Source of the DNA: Strongylocentrotus purpuratus
Lineage: Eukaryota > Echinodermata > Echinoidea > Camarodonta > Strongylocentrotidae
DNA: 64,000 nt
Direction: 5' to 3'
Assembly (NCBI RefSeq): GCF_000002235.5
Contig: NW_022145603.1
Coordinates: 32,542,445-32,606,444 of the forward strand
The notes beneath the pieces were generated by a model. The model did not search any database, had not been told where the DNA came from, and saw only the letters and a list, made by a program, of their open reading frames with translations. The first letter of the stretch is position 1; every line of letters begins with the position of its first letter. The position numbers and the translations under genes were made by a program. Shown in pieces: positions 35,870 through 48,230 of the stretch.

Positions 35870-38830
35870 TCATGTCGATCCCACATCTTTGTCGATGGTT
35901 AGTTTAATTGTTTGATAACTTCTCTTCATATTCTTTCAAAAAGACCTTAATTGTAGCAATAATTACCTTATAATGATGAAATGGGAGAAGAACGATGTGT
36001 TAATAGTCCTTCAAGTACTTGCATTTTCCATGAAAAATAACTTTTAATGTTATTTATGATATTTTTAATGATCATTCCAATTATAATTACTTATGTATTT
36101 GATGTATTTTGATATTGAATCATTCAAGGTTATGATATTTAAATTCAGGATAAAGAAATGTATTTGTATAGTCTTCATATATTAGAGCCATAAGGGTTTG
36201 AACTCATAATTTTACACAGACCCTGTGTTCTATATTACATTTGCATTTTTAAAGAATTATTGAATTTTAGATATATGGCTAACCATGATATAATTGGATT
36301 CAGTAGTTATTGATTATCATATTCAATATATCTGATATTGTACTTTTAAAATGACTTTTAAACCCCCAGATATTGAGAATTTTGGATAAATGTATTGTGA
36401 TGTTTTTTCTAAATTGAAAATTTGAAATTGATCAAGTTTATTTCTAAGGGTAAACAAATTGTATGTGTACAAAACATACGAGTCAATGACTTTGGGACAT
36501 TGTACATTGATGTTAACAATGCATTACATAGTAGTTTGTCAATAATTTTGCGTCTCAAAACTCAGCATTGCAAAGTTAGTATTTTACTGTTTTTATGACC
36601 TTTACAAGGTGGTGGAGTGTAAATCATGGTTATAATCTCTGTGGACTAAAGGAAGCGTATGTAAGTGTATTATTGGTGCGTGCCCACTGGACATGATCGC
36701 TTACGACTTTTTCATAATGCGCCTTGTAAACTGTCGCCATTTCAAAAATGTAGTACAAATGGCAAGTGGGGATGAACAAATTAGCTGCATGAAACAAAAG
36801 TCCTACGCATACTCATATTTAATGTGTGATGTATAGTATGTTCAAAGTGTGCCAATCACTAAAGCATGTTCTGCTCGATGTTGCTGTATTGTAGTCAAAC
36901 TTTGAGGTTCAAATTCTCTTTTACAGTTTGAATACACTCTCAGTGAAATATAACACACGCATACAAACTTGCATAGAAAAAGGTTTGTGTTCCATGCGTG
37001 CCCTAAATATGTACACAGGGTTGTGTTATCCTTTATTTCATTCATATTTGCTTATCCACCATGCTATGAATATTTGATTTCTCGATATATCAAGTTTAAC
37101 TTATTATGTAATTCGTATTTTGCTTTGTATTTCGCATGCTTTATGTACTTTTTTATTTTCTATTGTACGTTTCGCTTTTACATGTTTATATGGTTAATAA
37201 GTTCAATTTAATTCAATATTAACCAAATTATGTTAATTGCAATGTTCATGTACATAATGTAGCAATTGAAGACAATACTTGTAAAATGATTCAATATCAT
37301 TATATGTTTCCTCTTTAACATTTTTCTATTCACATTTTCAACACAAGTCTGGCAGATTAAAAAAAACAAAGGGAAAAACAAATTATATCCAGGAGGAATA
37401 TATTATTAGGAAATACAAGACTTTATTTAATGTACAATAATAACCAATTAACCATAGCACACAAAATAACATATACCTGATTTCAAACATCTTGAAATCA
37501 ATCAATTATTGAGAATTTTGACAAATTTGTAATTGGTGGCTGAGCGTACATAATTAACCCAATAACTCTACATTGATGTTTAGAAAGATGAAGATACTTG
37601 ATTAAAGCCCAACTGTACTACTTGTAGCTACTAGCTCCCTCTATATTGAAAGCAACGACTATTCTGTGTAACTGCTCTCACTTCCGAGGCTCACTATGTA
37701 GAGCAATCTATGTACAATTCTGTTTGAAAAAATACAATTATTTGTGAAGATAACTAATCAATGATCACTTATTTTACACTGTATCATCGGTCAAGTCGGA
37801 TATGCAAAGAAAGAAAATAATACCATGAAATCATAAACCTACAACCTATCTGTAAGGAAATTGATAATTGGAAGGGACAACATTATTCCAATCACTTGTA
37901 TGAATACAATTAAAACGATTGAATGAGAGATAGCGAAATAAATGATACCATGTTTTTAAGGCGAAATACTCGTTATAAGTTTGATTTAAAAAAATACTTA
38001 TTTTCTTTCTCCGTCATTCTCTAACAGTCTATGTACAATTTTGTGAAAAGAGAGTAGATTTACAATACTTTACAAATAAGGTACTGTATTCAAAGAAATT
38101 ATCATTTGTTTTCAACATTGCTAGGTAGGCCCCTCTGTGTAATTAGGGAATGTACACGCATTACTCACGTTGTACAAATAATAGTAGTATTAATACAAAA
38201 TGAACCAAACCATTGTTGCTTATGTCCAACTGTCTGCTGTATTGAACAAGGTGTCAAAATAAAAGAAAGGTGACAGGCTGCAACTTGTGCATAACCGACT
38301 AAATTTATAATTATGCTTTGAGTGCATCAATATTGAATGCGATGGCAACCACTTAAGAAATACTGACCTAAGGCAATTCCAATAGCCTTGTGCGTCACCT
38401 TTTGAAACGGGACATACAATAGGGTATTGCAATTTCCTTTGAGTTTAAATTTCGAGAATAGTTGCGCTCGTGTTATTTATAGAATTGAATCTGTGTTTCC
38501 TTGTTGTGACTCACGCTGTACGTATGTACATTCATTTGTTGGATAATAGTGCATGGAAATATATACCAACCGCTGTAATTAGATATGTACAGAACAATTA
38601 CATAATGAAATTATGAATTATGAATACGAAATAAACACTTAACCGGTTTGTCATCAAAATAATCTGTAAATACAAAGGCCCATATAAACTAAATACAAGG
38701 TACATAACTAAAGTGAAAACGTAAATAGGAAAACAAATCTCTAAAATGAAATAATTATCTGACTAAAACTAGCATATCTTCTTTCCACACAATTTTAGAA
38801 CAGTCTGCATGGACAATGTACAATTCCGGC
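35870..38830 (-). repeat. Segmental duplication copy U1
   Basis: Direct-repeat partner of U2. Shared markers include TTGTTTGATAACTTCTCTT (35911 and 40355), GAAGAACGATGTGTTAA (35988 and 40837), TTTCAAACATCTTGAAATCA (37480 and 41344) and AATAGCCTTGTGCGTCACC (38380 and 42070). The right part (38410-38720) matches 46740-47215 and 58330-58640. It is inverted relative to the left arm at 4770-7660. The strand given is relative to gene C. No coding exon was found in it. Confidence 0.75.
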
Positions 38831-39809
38831 ACAGTATAAGACATTTACCATAGGCGCCAGGAGTGGGGGGGGGGGGGGGTACCAAAAGCGCCCCCCCCCT
38901 TCCCTGAAGTAGAGAAGAAAGAAAAGCAGTAAAGGAGTAAAGATGGTTTGTATTTTGTAACCAAAAAGAACCTAAATAAAGAACAAAACCTGAATCGAAT
39001 CACATATGAATTATATTCCATTTAAATAAAAGGAAAGTAGACAGAAATTAAATTTCGAATACATTCCGCATGCCCCTAAATTTATTAATGGAGGTTTTTA
39101 TAATATATGCTATTCGCGCATATCGTGGAAATATTGTAATAGGATGGGAAAGTGTTTTTTTATTTTATTATAGAGGTGAGAAGACATGAGCCCCAGAACA
39201 CTCGCTTACTAATGGGCGGGGGGGGGGGGTTTCTAATTCGATACCAGTGATTTACAAATGTTGGTGAAATGACATTATTTTCCGGTATTTGTTCTCAATT
39301 GTGTAAATCATACGTTTTTATGCGTTTGTTGGAAAATTACTAATTTCCAAAATGTACAGTCGGACAAAAAAATATGCTTATTTAGAAGCGTTCATATCAG
39401 GGCCTGCAGAACAACGGGGCTTGGGGGCTCGAGCCCCCCTCACTTTTTCGAAAAAGAGAAAAAGAAAGAGAGAGAAAAAAATGTGTGACCTACAAATGTC
39501 ACAAATGAGATATCAAAATATGCTCATCTGACCGTAATTAAATGCCAGCTTCCAGGCGCTCTCCTCCCTGGACATTACCAAGGGCCCTAAGGACAGTCCC
39601 TGGATGTTCATTTGACGGTAAGTCGATAACTACCCCCCCCCCGATCCCCCTGAATGTGAATTGTTTTATTTTTCACAAATGGCCAAGAAATTCCCCCAAA
39701 GAAGGGCAAAATATTTGTGTGTTCAGAAAATTAATGCTTGAAAATTCCACTTCAGTAGCTTTGTGAAGTGTCCGTAACACCTAACACCCCCTGTTGTGTT
39801 GCTGTTCAT
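38831..39809. other. Insertion between U1 and U2 with G/C runs, no gene seen
   Basis: The stretch holds G and C runs (38864-38879, 38891-38899, 39218-39230, 39633-39642) and short GC-rich inverted pieces such as GGGGGCTCGAGCCCCC near 39423. It interrupts the continuity seen in the other duplication copies and may be one or more non-autonomous elements. No end pair could be fixed. Confidence 0.4.
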
Positions 39810-40320
39810 AAAATGATAACCAAGATGGTTTCCTCCAGGATATTGCAGGGTATTAACCCTAGGGTATGGATAAAAACAATTTGGGGTTGATGAAACTGCT
39901 CTATTGGATACTTAATTTTTGGACCCAAGTGCGAGTGGTTTTGCACCCTGATTGTGGCTATGCCGATTGCGTTGTGCAACACAAAGTGAAGAGAGAGAGG
40001 CTGCCTTTCATGACCTTCCATCTGATTTCAGTTATATGTATTTCTGTTTTGACGTTGCTCTGCTCGACAAGGGTCTAATCATACACGGTTAAGCCTTCCC
40101 TCCCTCTTCTCACAGATGCATTGTCTTTCACAGGTTGAGTATCATTTGCTGCTGTAATGGTGTTACTCTGGTGTCTGGCTGGGGCTTAATCCTGTACAGT
40201 TTATTTGTAATTCCTACAGATTCATTATCTGTATTTCCTTTTTTCTTTCAAGTTCTTCGCTGTATAATTGAAGTTTTGAGATAAACAAAATAAAAACTAT
40301 CTAATAAAATAAAAACACTG
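39810..40320 (-). pseudogene. Decayed copy of the gene A/C penultimate linker exon
   Basis: On minus, 40170-40276 carries the acceptor AATTATACAG followed by an exon-like stretch matching RRSSRKEEGNTDDESV of gene C, but reading RRT then stop. A second partial copy lies at 39990-40130 (GTCGAGCAGAGCAACGTC, the VEQSN part). The flank at 39950-40020 matches gene A at 4975-5040, and the intron side (40277-40320) matches gene A at 4775-4830 better than gene C. So this is a broken and partly duplicated fragment of a gene-A-like copy. No kinase or Death-domain exon accompanies it. Confidence 0.65.
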
Positions 40321-40324
40321 TAGC

Positions 40325-42116
40325 TGTCAATCCCACATCCTTGTTGTTATTTAAATTGTTTGATAACTTCTCTTTGATATCGTCTGATAGTTCAGTAAAA
40401 AGAAATTAGAGTTCGTGCATTAGCATTTTAGCATTACTATACTTTGTTCTTGATTTTGGGTGTTGTATGTGCATTTTTGGTGTGTGTGTGTGTGTGTGTG
40501 TGTTTTGGGTTTTTACAGACGTGTATCAATCAGATATGGTTTTCTACGTCTGGGGACCAACCTTTAATGTCACCATCCAAAATATATGACTCCATTTTGA
40601 ACCGGGGTCGTCCGAGCCAGTTTATAGGCGAAGACAGAGAGCTCACCTAGTGAACATGCCAATAGACCAACTCACATTTGTTACCTTGCAATAGTCTTGT
40701 ATCTAGCCTTGACAATGTATTGATTCAACTAAAAGTGTGTAACATTTGAAGGTTCACCTTAACCATTCGTTTGTATAGTCCTTCAAAAAGACTTTAATTG
40801 TAACAACAATTACCTTATAATACTGGAATGGTAGAAGAACGATGTGTTAAATAATAGTCCTTTAATAACTTACATTGATGGTAATGCATTGCACAGTAGT
40901 TTTTTTAATAATTTTGCGTCGCATAACTCAGCAATGAAAAGTTAGTATTTTACTGATTTGTATGACCTTTACAAGGTGGTATACTAACATAGGCATTGTG
41001 AAGTGTAAATCACAAATGGCAAGTGGGGATAAACAAAGTAACTGCATGAAACAAACGTCTTAACCATATTCATATCTGTGTGTTATATGAAACACTAAAG
41101 TGTGATGTATAGTATCAGGGGTTCGATGTTGCTGTAATGTAGTCAAACTATGAGGTTCAAATACTCGTTTACAGTTTGAATACATTCTCAGAGAAATATA
41201 AAATATCCTGTGGAGTAGATTACTTAACGCATGCATACAAACTTGCATAGAAAAATGTTTAGGTTCCATGCGTTCCCTATATATATAAACACACAGGGTA
41301 CTCAATATATTTCATTGAAACATAATGTATAGTTTATACCTGATTTCAAACATCTTGAAATCAGTCACTTATTGAGAATGTTGACAAATTTTAATTTGGT
41401 GGCTGAGCTTAAAGAATTAACCCAACAAATGTAAATTGAGGTTTAGAAAGATGCTTAAAACAATGATTTGTGAAAATAACTAATTAATGATCATTTGTTT
41501 TACACTGTATAAGACTATGCTTTTCAAGTGGGTATAGCATGACGGACACGTCGGATATGCACAGAAAGAAAATACTACCATGAAATTATGAAGTACAATC
41601 TAAACGATGGAATGAAAGATAGCGAGAAAAAAGATATTACGTTTAACAGGCGAAATACTCGTCATAAGTTTGATAAAGACTGATTTGATATCTTTCTCCG
41701 CCATTCTCGATCAGTCAATGTATATTTATGTGAGAAGAGAGGAGATTTACAATTGGTTACAAATTAAGGAATGCATTCAAAGAAATTATCGTTTGTTTTC
41801 AACATTGTTAGGTAGGCCCCTTTATGTAATTAGGGAGTGTACACGCATTACTAACGTGATATAAATAATAGTAGTACTGATACAAAATGAACCCAACCAT
41901 TGTTGTTTATGTTTAACTGTCTATGTGATTGTATTGATCAAGGTGCCAAAGTAAAGAAAAGATGACAGAGTGCAACTTGTGCATAACCGATTAAATCTAA
42001 AATTATGCTGTGAGTGCATCAATAATTTGTGATAGCAACCACCTAAAAAATACTGGCACAAGGCAATCTCAATAGCCTTGTGCGTCACCTTATGAAATGT
42101 GCGAACACGACAATAG
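40325..42116 (-). repeat. Segmental duplication copy U2 (first part)
   Basis: This is a direct repeat of U1. It is interrupted at 42117 by a large inverted-repeat element and resumes at 46734-47215 and again at 51274-52445 beyond a LINE. A GT microsatellite lies at 40480-40502. Numerous indels separate it from U1; for example the segment matching 36100-36480 is missing here. Confidence 0.75.
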
Positions 42117-42195
42117 CTACGTTCAGTCGGACAAAAGTTAACCTGGGGTACAGGTCGTGCCGAGGTAAATATGGCGGCGTATATGGCGGGCCAAG

Positions 42196-44533
42196 CATGC
42201 CACTATCCCTACAACTATACAACTATACGACTATACGTCTATCCAGCCGGCCAATCAGAACGCAGGAAACTGTACCTCTAAACAACTATATCAGTGGCGG
42301 ATTCAGGGGGGCAAGGGACATGTGCCCCCCCCCCAGTACAACAAAAAGGGGGAAAGGGGGAAGAGGGGAAAGAAAACTTGAGAAAAGGAGACATAGGAGA
42401 CGGGAAAGAAAAAGGAGGGGAAAAAGAAAGAAAAGGAAAAGAGAAAGAAGAAGAAAAAAGGGAGGAGAGAAAAAGGAAGGGGAGAACAAGGAGGGGAAAA
42501 GGAAAAAGGGGGAAGAGAGAGAGGAGAGAAAAGGCGGAAAAGGGAGAAAGACAGAGAAGAGAAAAGGGGAAAATGGAGTATAATGAGAAGGAAAAAGAAA
42601 GAAAGGGGATTAATATTATAAAAAGGTGTTTTTTTACGGGAAAGGGGCGGGGGGGCACGCAGATGTGAAGTGTGCATAATATGGGGTCCCTCTTGCCAGG
42701 CGCGGAGCCCCCACCCCCCAAAGAAAAAAAAAGCACAAGAAGAACAACAACAAAAAAAGTAGAAAAAAAGGTGGAAAAGAGATATCTGTGAGTTAGAGAA
42801 AGGGAAACAAATGAAAGAGAATTAAAAAACGATAGAAGAGAGATGCGAGAGCATGACGAATTACATTTCATTTAACAGAAGAAAAAAATAGGGGGGGTCG
42901 ATAAAGGCGGGGTGTTTTGGGTGCGACACTTAATCCTTGACTGAATTCAGTTCGCCCCCAAGGTTTGACGTTTTATTCAATAAAAAGAAGACGATTCGTT
43001 GTATTGTTTTCGACTCTTAAGATTAAGTTGAGTTCTGTTCATGCGATTGCATTGTGAAAGAAACGGTGTGAAATCGACGAGAAAAGGTTGATCATCTAGC
43101 ATATAAGAATTTGTGTGTATTGGAAAGTTCTGGAATCATCAAAATGATACGAAATTTGGCTCAGTCTTGGTAAAGTTACAAACACTGTACACAGAAAGAT
43201 GAATATGGGACTACACGAACACGTGGCGTAAAAATCCTACCCTGGATTTTTACGATGTTACATGACATATTTAGAAAAAAAAGGTATTTGAAGAGCCATG
43301 CTTTTCAGGGAACGTGTCTTATCTGGTGTTCTTCCACACTTGCATAATTAGAATGATAACGCTCACAAATTATTTTTCACCTCTTCCCAGAACTCAACCT
43401 TCTCTTTAATCCTTACTGAATTCAGTCCCCCCCCCCCCCTCCTGCGCAAAGCGCGGAAGCTTTCACGTTTCACTAAATTATTAGAGAAAGAAGACGACTC
43501 GTTGTACCGACTCTTAATAATTGTAATAATTTTCAAAAATGTTTCTTTGTCCGATAAAACGTCACAGTTCGAAGGGGGAAAAAAAATCCGGCCGACCAAC
43601 ATAATATAATCTCATCGACTTCAAACTTCTTTCTTACCCCCTCGACGTGATGACTTCATCCAACATCCTCCTCTCTCTATTACTCCCACCCCTCTTATCT
43701 CAGGCTCTAACCCCCCTCTCTCTCTCTCCTCCCTTTCATCCCCTGTTTAATTTATTTCTTTTTCTCTTCTTGTTTTCCTTTTCTTTCTTTTCTTTCTCTT
43801 CTTTCTTTTCCTTTCTTTTCTTTCTGTCCTCTTTTTCTTTCTGTCCTCTTTTTCTTTTTAATAATAATATTCAGTTTTTATGTAGCGCTTAATACATTGT
43901 CTCTAAGCGCTTTACACATATACTACTACCCCGGTCATTGGATTCGGTGCTTTCCCGCACTCACTGTGTGTACAATCTCCACTCCCTGGGGAGCATTTCA
44001 GCCAAGCGTTTCATTGACGCTCAAAAACTGTTTGACCAACAACTTCTCTTCTCTTTCCCTTGCAAAATTGCCTCCCCCCCCCCGCCCCTTGTCCGGTAAG
44101 AAAAAAAACCTTCGTATAATATCATCCCCCTTTCTTTTTTCCTTCTCATTATTCTCCTTTCCCCTTTCTCTTCTCCGTCTTTCCCCCTTTCTTCTTTTCC
44201 GTCGTTTATCTCCTCTCTCTCTTCGCCTTTTTTCCTTCCCCCCTCCCTTTTCTCCTCTTCCCTTTCTCTCCTCCCTTTTCTCTCATCCCGTTTTTCTTCT
44301 CATTTCTCTCTTTCCTTTTCTTTCTTTTTCCCCTCCTTTTTATTTCCCCTTCTTTTTCTCCTTTTCTCCCTTTTTCTTTACCCCTCCCACTTTTCCTTTT
44401 TTACCAGGGGGCACATGTCCCTTGCCCCCTCCCCCTGAATCCGCCACTGGTATAGTTGTATATATGTACAGTTCCATGCGTTCTGATTGGCCGGCTGGAT
44501 AGTCGTATAGTTATACGGATAGTGGCATGCGTG
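42196..44533. repeat. Inner inverted repeat with purine/pyrimidine mirror arms
   Basis: About 140 bp at each side pair, including CAGCCGGCCAATCAGAACGC and CAGTGGCGGATTCAGGGGG. The arms continue as an A/G-only strand (42340-42600) opposite a C/T-only strand (44100-44400). Long open frames on both strands of these arms are rich in Lys/Arg/Glu or Ser/Phe and are not genes. CAGTGGCGG at an end resembles hAT-type termini, but this is only a hint. Confidence 0.65.
43028..43412. repeat. Dispersed 0.38-kb repeat, copy 1
   Basis: Matches 53881-54262 in the same orientation. Shared blocks include GCGATTGCATTGTGAAAGAA, ATGATACGAAATTTGGCTCA and GAAGAGCCATGCTTTTCAGG. It has no coding frame. The class is unknown. 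Confidence 0.8.
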
Positions 44534-45469
44534 TCGATTTGTATCCGTGGTTGGGGGGATGATAGGTGCCAAAATATTTTCAATGGATAAAAGCAACCAA
44601 GAGGTAGAAGCGTGTGGCAGGTTGCACCTCCTCCCTTCCAAGTTATTAGCTTTTTCAGAGTGGTAATAAAATTAATAACATGCTAAATGTTAGTCCTGAC
44701 TCTTGCCTGCAGTGTAGGCCTACCAGACTGATATCATCTATTTTTAAACGAAATTTAGACATTACCACAAAGAATCCAATGGTGAGAAATATCAACTTGT
44801 AAACGTATTAAGCAACCAGCAACCAGGAAAGGTTTATGTAGACAGAAAATTATTTATTTCCTGGTGATAGAAACATACATTTTATGAATATTGATGTCTC
44901 TAAACAACATCCATCGTGAAAAACCCATTCCAATATTCTGTGTAAGGAGATCTATAAAATAAAAAAACAGTTCTCAGGGGCGGCCGAGCGACTTCCAAAG
45001 TGGGGGGGGGGGGGGGGTCACCAAGAAAAAAGGGCACCTACAAAGGGTAATCTCAAAGCGAAATTATACATTTTTTTAGACATGGGTATATCCCTACATT
45101 GTAATTACAATTATCAGGGATTATTTCAATATTTGTTTCACTTTATACACCATACAAGATATTGCTTAAAGATTATTCATTGCAGTTGGGTTTGATTGTC
45201 TAAAAAAATTGTTTGCGAGCGAGCGAGGAAATTGTTAAGATGTACGAGGTCGCAGTGTGAAATATTTCATCTTATAAAGAGGAACATAAAGAGAAGCACA
45301 TTCTCATAAACTTAAAAGACCTTTGATAAGTGAAATGGGTATATCATCTATAGATGCGTGCGAGCGTAGCGAGCGAGCTTTATGGGAAATTGCTCTTAGT
45401 CGCCTGAAATGAGCTAGGGCGCGTTTAATGATGAGAGGACTAGGGGACACTTATCAGGAAAGAAAAGGA

Positions 45470-46525
45470 GCATGTGCCAAAGTACAAAGAGTAATTATCA
45501 GAGGCGAAAATGGGGCACTTCTTACACCCTCAAAAAGAGGCACTCACCAGGGATGGGAAAAGTCAGTCATGAGAACAGGAAATGGACATTTGTCGATAAG
45601 GTATTATCATATATTGTTAAAAGGGAAATTACAAGAGGTGAAAAAACTTTGGGCATTCTATCTGGCAATTCATGTACAAGTCGTTCGTAAAGTCATGCGT
45701 AACTTTACGAACTCTTTATAAAACACCCCCCAGATATGAATAGGAGCACTTATGTGAATGAAAAAGGGGCACTTGTAATACAGGTAAATGTGCATTAGTT
45801 TAAGGAAAAAAAGCACCGATCAGGTTTTAAAGGGGCATTTATCGGAGGTGTAGTGCAAAATAGTAACTTCTTGTACCTGAAAAGGGTCATTTACCAGAGA
45901 AGAGGCACTTATGAAAAGGGGAAGGGGCTCTTTTTAATGGGGCAATTATCATTGGGAAATAGTAACTTCTTGTACCTGAAAAAGGTCATTTACCAGAGAA
46001 GGGGCATTTATGAAAAGGGAAAGGGGCTCTTTTTTAATGGGGCAATTATCATTGGGAAAAGGGGCACTTATTAGAAAGGAAAAAAGGCACAAATATAAGG
46101 TGAGCTTATCCGAGTTAAAATGGGGGTAGTTATAAATAGGGGAAGGGGCACTTCTTACAAAGGGAAAGGGGCACTTGTCAAAGTAAAAGAGGCACGTTCC
46201 TCTCAGATTTAAAAAGGAGGATCGTCAGAGGTGAAGGGGGGACTTGAGTGAAAAGTGAAAAGAGGCACTTCTCGTACCTAACGAGGGACACTTACTAGAG
46301 ATTAAAAAGAGCACTTATGAGAATGGAAAATAGACACTTATTGCAAAGGAAAATGGGAACTTGTCGAATAAAAGGGGGCATGTGTCCAAATAAAAGGGGC
46401 ACTTATCAGAGTTAAAAAGGGGAAAGGGGACTTTTAGAAATTAATAGGGGCACTTGTCAAAGTAAAAGGGGCACTTTTCCTACGTTAAAAGGGGCACTTC
46501 TTAAAAAGGTTAAAGGGGCACTTTT
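45470..46525. repeat. Degenerate tandem array built on GGGGCACTT
   Basis: More than twenty irregular units of 20-60 bp carry AAAAGGGGCACTT and variants such as GGGGCACTTATCAGAG and GGGGCACTTGTCAAAG. One 99-bp block is duplicated nearly exactly (45862-45960 and 45961-46060). Open frames here follow the repeat and are not genes. Confidence 0.8.
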
Positions 46526-46770
46526 CGGATGCTTGAAAAAGTTTTGTTTTGATGGTGAATTATTGGGGGGATGATTGTACAGGCCATGCCCCCCCTTGAA
46601 ATATTAGGGGGATATATCCCCCTGCCCCCCCCCCCCCCTCCGGGGTCGACACCCATGGATAGTGGCTTGTTTGACTAGCTCATAACACGACCTTTACCCT
46701 AGGGTAACTTTTGTCCGTCTGAATAAGGCTAATGACGTAAAGTAAACATGATTTCCATGGGAGATACAAT

Positions 46771-47154
46771 AGGGTATTGAAATTTCCTTTGAGTCTAAAT
46801 TTCGAAAATAGTTGCGGTCGTGTTATTTATAGAATCGAATCGGGTTTCCGTATTGTAACTCACGCTGTACATATGTACATTCGTTTGTTGGATATTGCTG
46901 CGTGGAAATCTTTACCAACTGTGAGATATGTACAGAAAAATTACATAATGAAATTTTGTAATAGGGTATTGAAATTTCCTTTGAGTTTAAATTTCGAAAA
47001 TAGTTGCGGTCGTGTTATTTATAGAATCGAATCGGGTTTCCGTGTTGTAACTCTTGATGTACATATGTACATTCGTTTGTTGGATATTGCTGTGTGGAAA
47101 TCTTTACCAACTGTGAGATATGTACAGAAAAATTACATAATGAAATTTTGAATT
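46771..47154. repeat. 192-bp tandem duplication inside U2
   Basis: Two near-identical copies of 192 bp (starts 46771 and 46963) of a segment found singly at 38420 and 58335 and inverted near 7150-7420. Because 192 is a multiple of three, an open frame of 124 codons runs through both copies, but the single copies elsewhere are not conserved as protein. Confidence 0.85.
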
Positions 47155-47414
47155 ACGGATACGGAATAAACACATTACCGGTTTGTCATCAAAATAATCT
47201 GTAAATACAAAGACCAATAGTTGTTTGTTCATCTTTATTCAAGAAAGTATACATGTAACATAATAATAAAGATGTGACATAAAACCCAGGACAGAGATTT
47301 GTATTACATTAAATGCATCTCATGCAGGGTTGAACAATTACAATACACAAAAACAAAACGGAAAAGAGAACATTATAACGTCAGTGTTTTAAATGAAAAC
47401 ATTAATAATTCCTA

Positions 47415-48230
47415 ACAAAATAACAAAAACAAAAATAATTATTACTTTCTTAGTTAGCAATGCCTCATAATACATTTACATACCGTGGTCATATCTATCA
47501 ATCTTCTTAATGAGTAATCAACCACGGGAACCTATCTCCATAGAGAGAGAGAGAGAGAGTTGAAGAAGGGGAGAGAGCGAAAGAGAGAGAGAGAGAGAGA
47601 AGGGGAGAGAGAGAGAGAGAGAGGGAGAGATAGAGAGGGAGTTCCCGTTATAACAATTTATATACGTATCCTAATTTAAAGCAATTACACCGCCAAGTGT
47701 TGTAGTGATTCCAAGTGAGTTCAGATAGGCTGTAAAAAACAATATAAACCCACAGAATATACTTTTGAAATATTACTTTTCCCAATTACATAATTATGCC
47801 ACACCTTACATTCAGGTACCGTCATCATATCTGTCAATATAGTAGCATGCGTAATCAAACCACGAGAACCTGTCCCCATAGAGAGAGGGGGAGATAGAGA
47901 GAGAGAGAGAGAGGGGGGAAGAGAGAGAAAGAAAGAAAGAGGGAAAGGAAGAGAGAGAGAGAGAAAGAGGGAGAGGGAGAGAAAGAGGCCTCGCTATTGC
48001 AAGTCATACAAAGTAGTTAAACCACTTACACTCCCAAGTAATGTTGTGATTGCCAGGTGCGTTCCGACCGGCTGTAAAAAATAACATACGACCCAAACAG
48101 TACGGTTTTCAAGATTTCATTTCTCAGTTGTGGATACCTTACTTTGCATTTACATGTTTTCAACATATCTATAAGTCTTTTCTTGTTGTCAGGAGTTATC
48201 AAACCTCGGGAACCTATCTCTATACACAGT
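47415..48230 (-). repeat. Tandem triplication of the LINE 3' end with GA tracts
   Basis: Three diverged copies of a unit of about 330 bp: about 47415-47640, 47650-47990 and 48000-48230. Each ends at AACC, C/TCGGGAACC-like and ATCTCCATAGA-like words, then long GAGA tracts (47540-47640, 47880-47990). The last copy is the true C-terminal coding end of the LINE; the other two are non-coding duplicates in its 3' UTR. Confidence 0.7.

Larger units (their letters stand above)
42117..46733. mobile_element. 4.6-kb composite inverted-repeat (foldback) element
   Basis: The outer ends pair: left (42117-42210) with TTCAGTCGGACAAAAGTTA and ATGCCACTATCC, right (46663-46733, reverse complement) with TTCAGACGGACAAAAGTTA and AGCCACTATCC. 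The related sites at 58300 and, inverted, 7440 lack the element, giving an empty-site comparison; AAT flanks both ends and may be a 3-bp target duplication. Inside are a second inverted pair (42196-42340 and 44398-44533), purine-rich and pyrimidine-rich mirror arms, a dispersed repeat (43028-43412) and a tandem array (45470-46525). No transposase was recognised, so it is non-autonomous. The superfamily is unresolved. Confidence 0.65.

Noticed and set aside
42080-42871. Long open frames on both strands (up to about 200 codons)
   Set aside because: They lie in the purine-rich arm of an inverted repeat; the translations are Lys/Arg/Glu/Gly-rich or Phe/Ser/Leu-rich low complexity on opposite strands, with no domain.
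43647-44502. Open frames of 81 and 201 codons on plus
   Set aside because: They lie in the pyrimidine-rich mirror arm of the same element; the composition explains the absence of stops.
45470-46525. CRISPR-like spaced repeat
   Set aside because: Units and spacers are irregular in length and sequence, the context is eukaryotic, and there are no cas genes.
46777-47151. 124-codon frame with two 64-residue repeats
   Set aside because: It is a 192-bp tandem duplication of a non-coding flank; the other three genomic copies in the window do not keep the frame.
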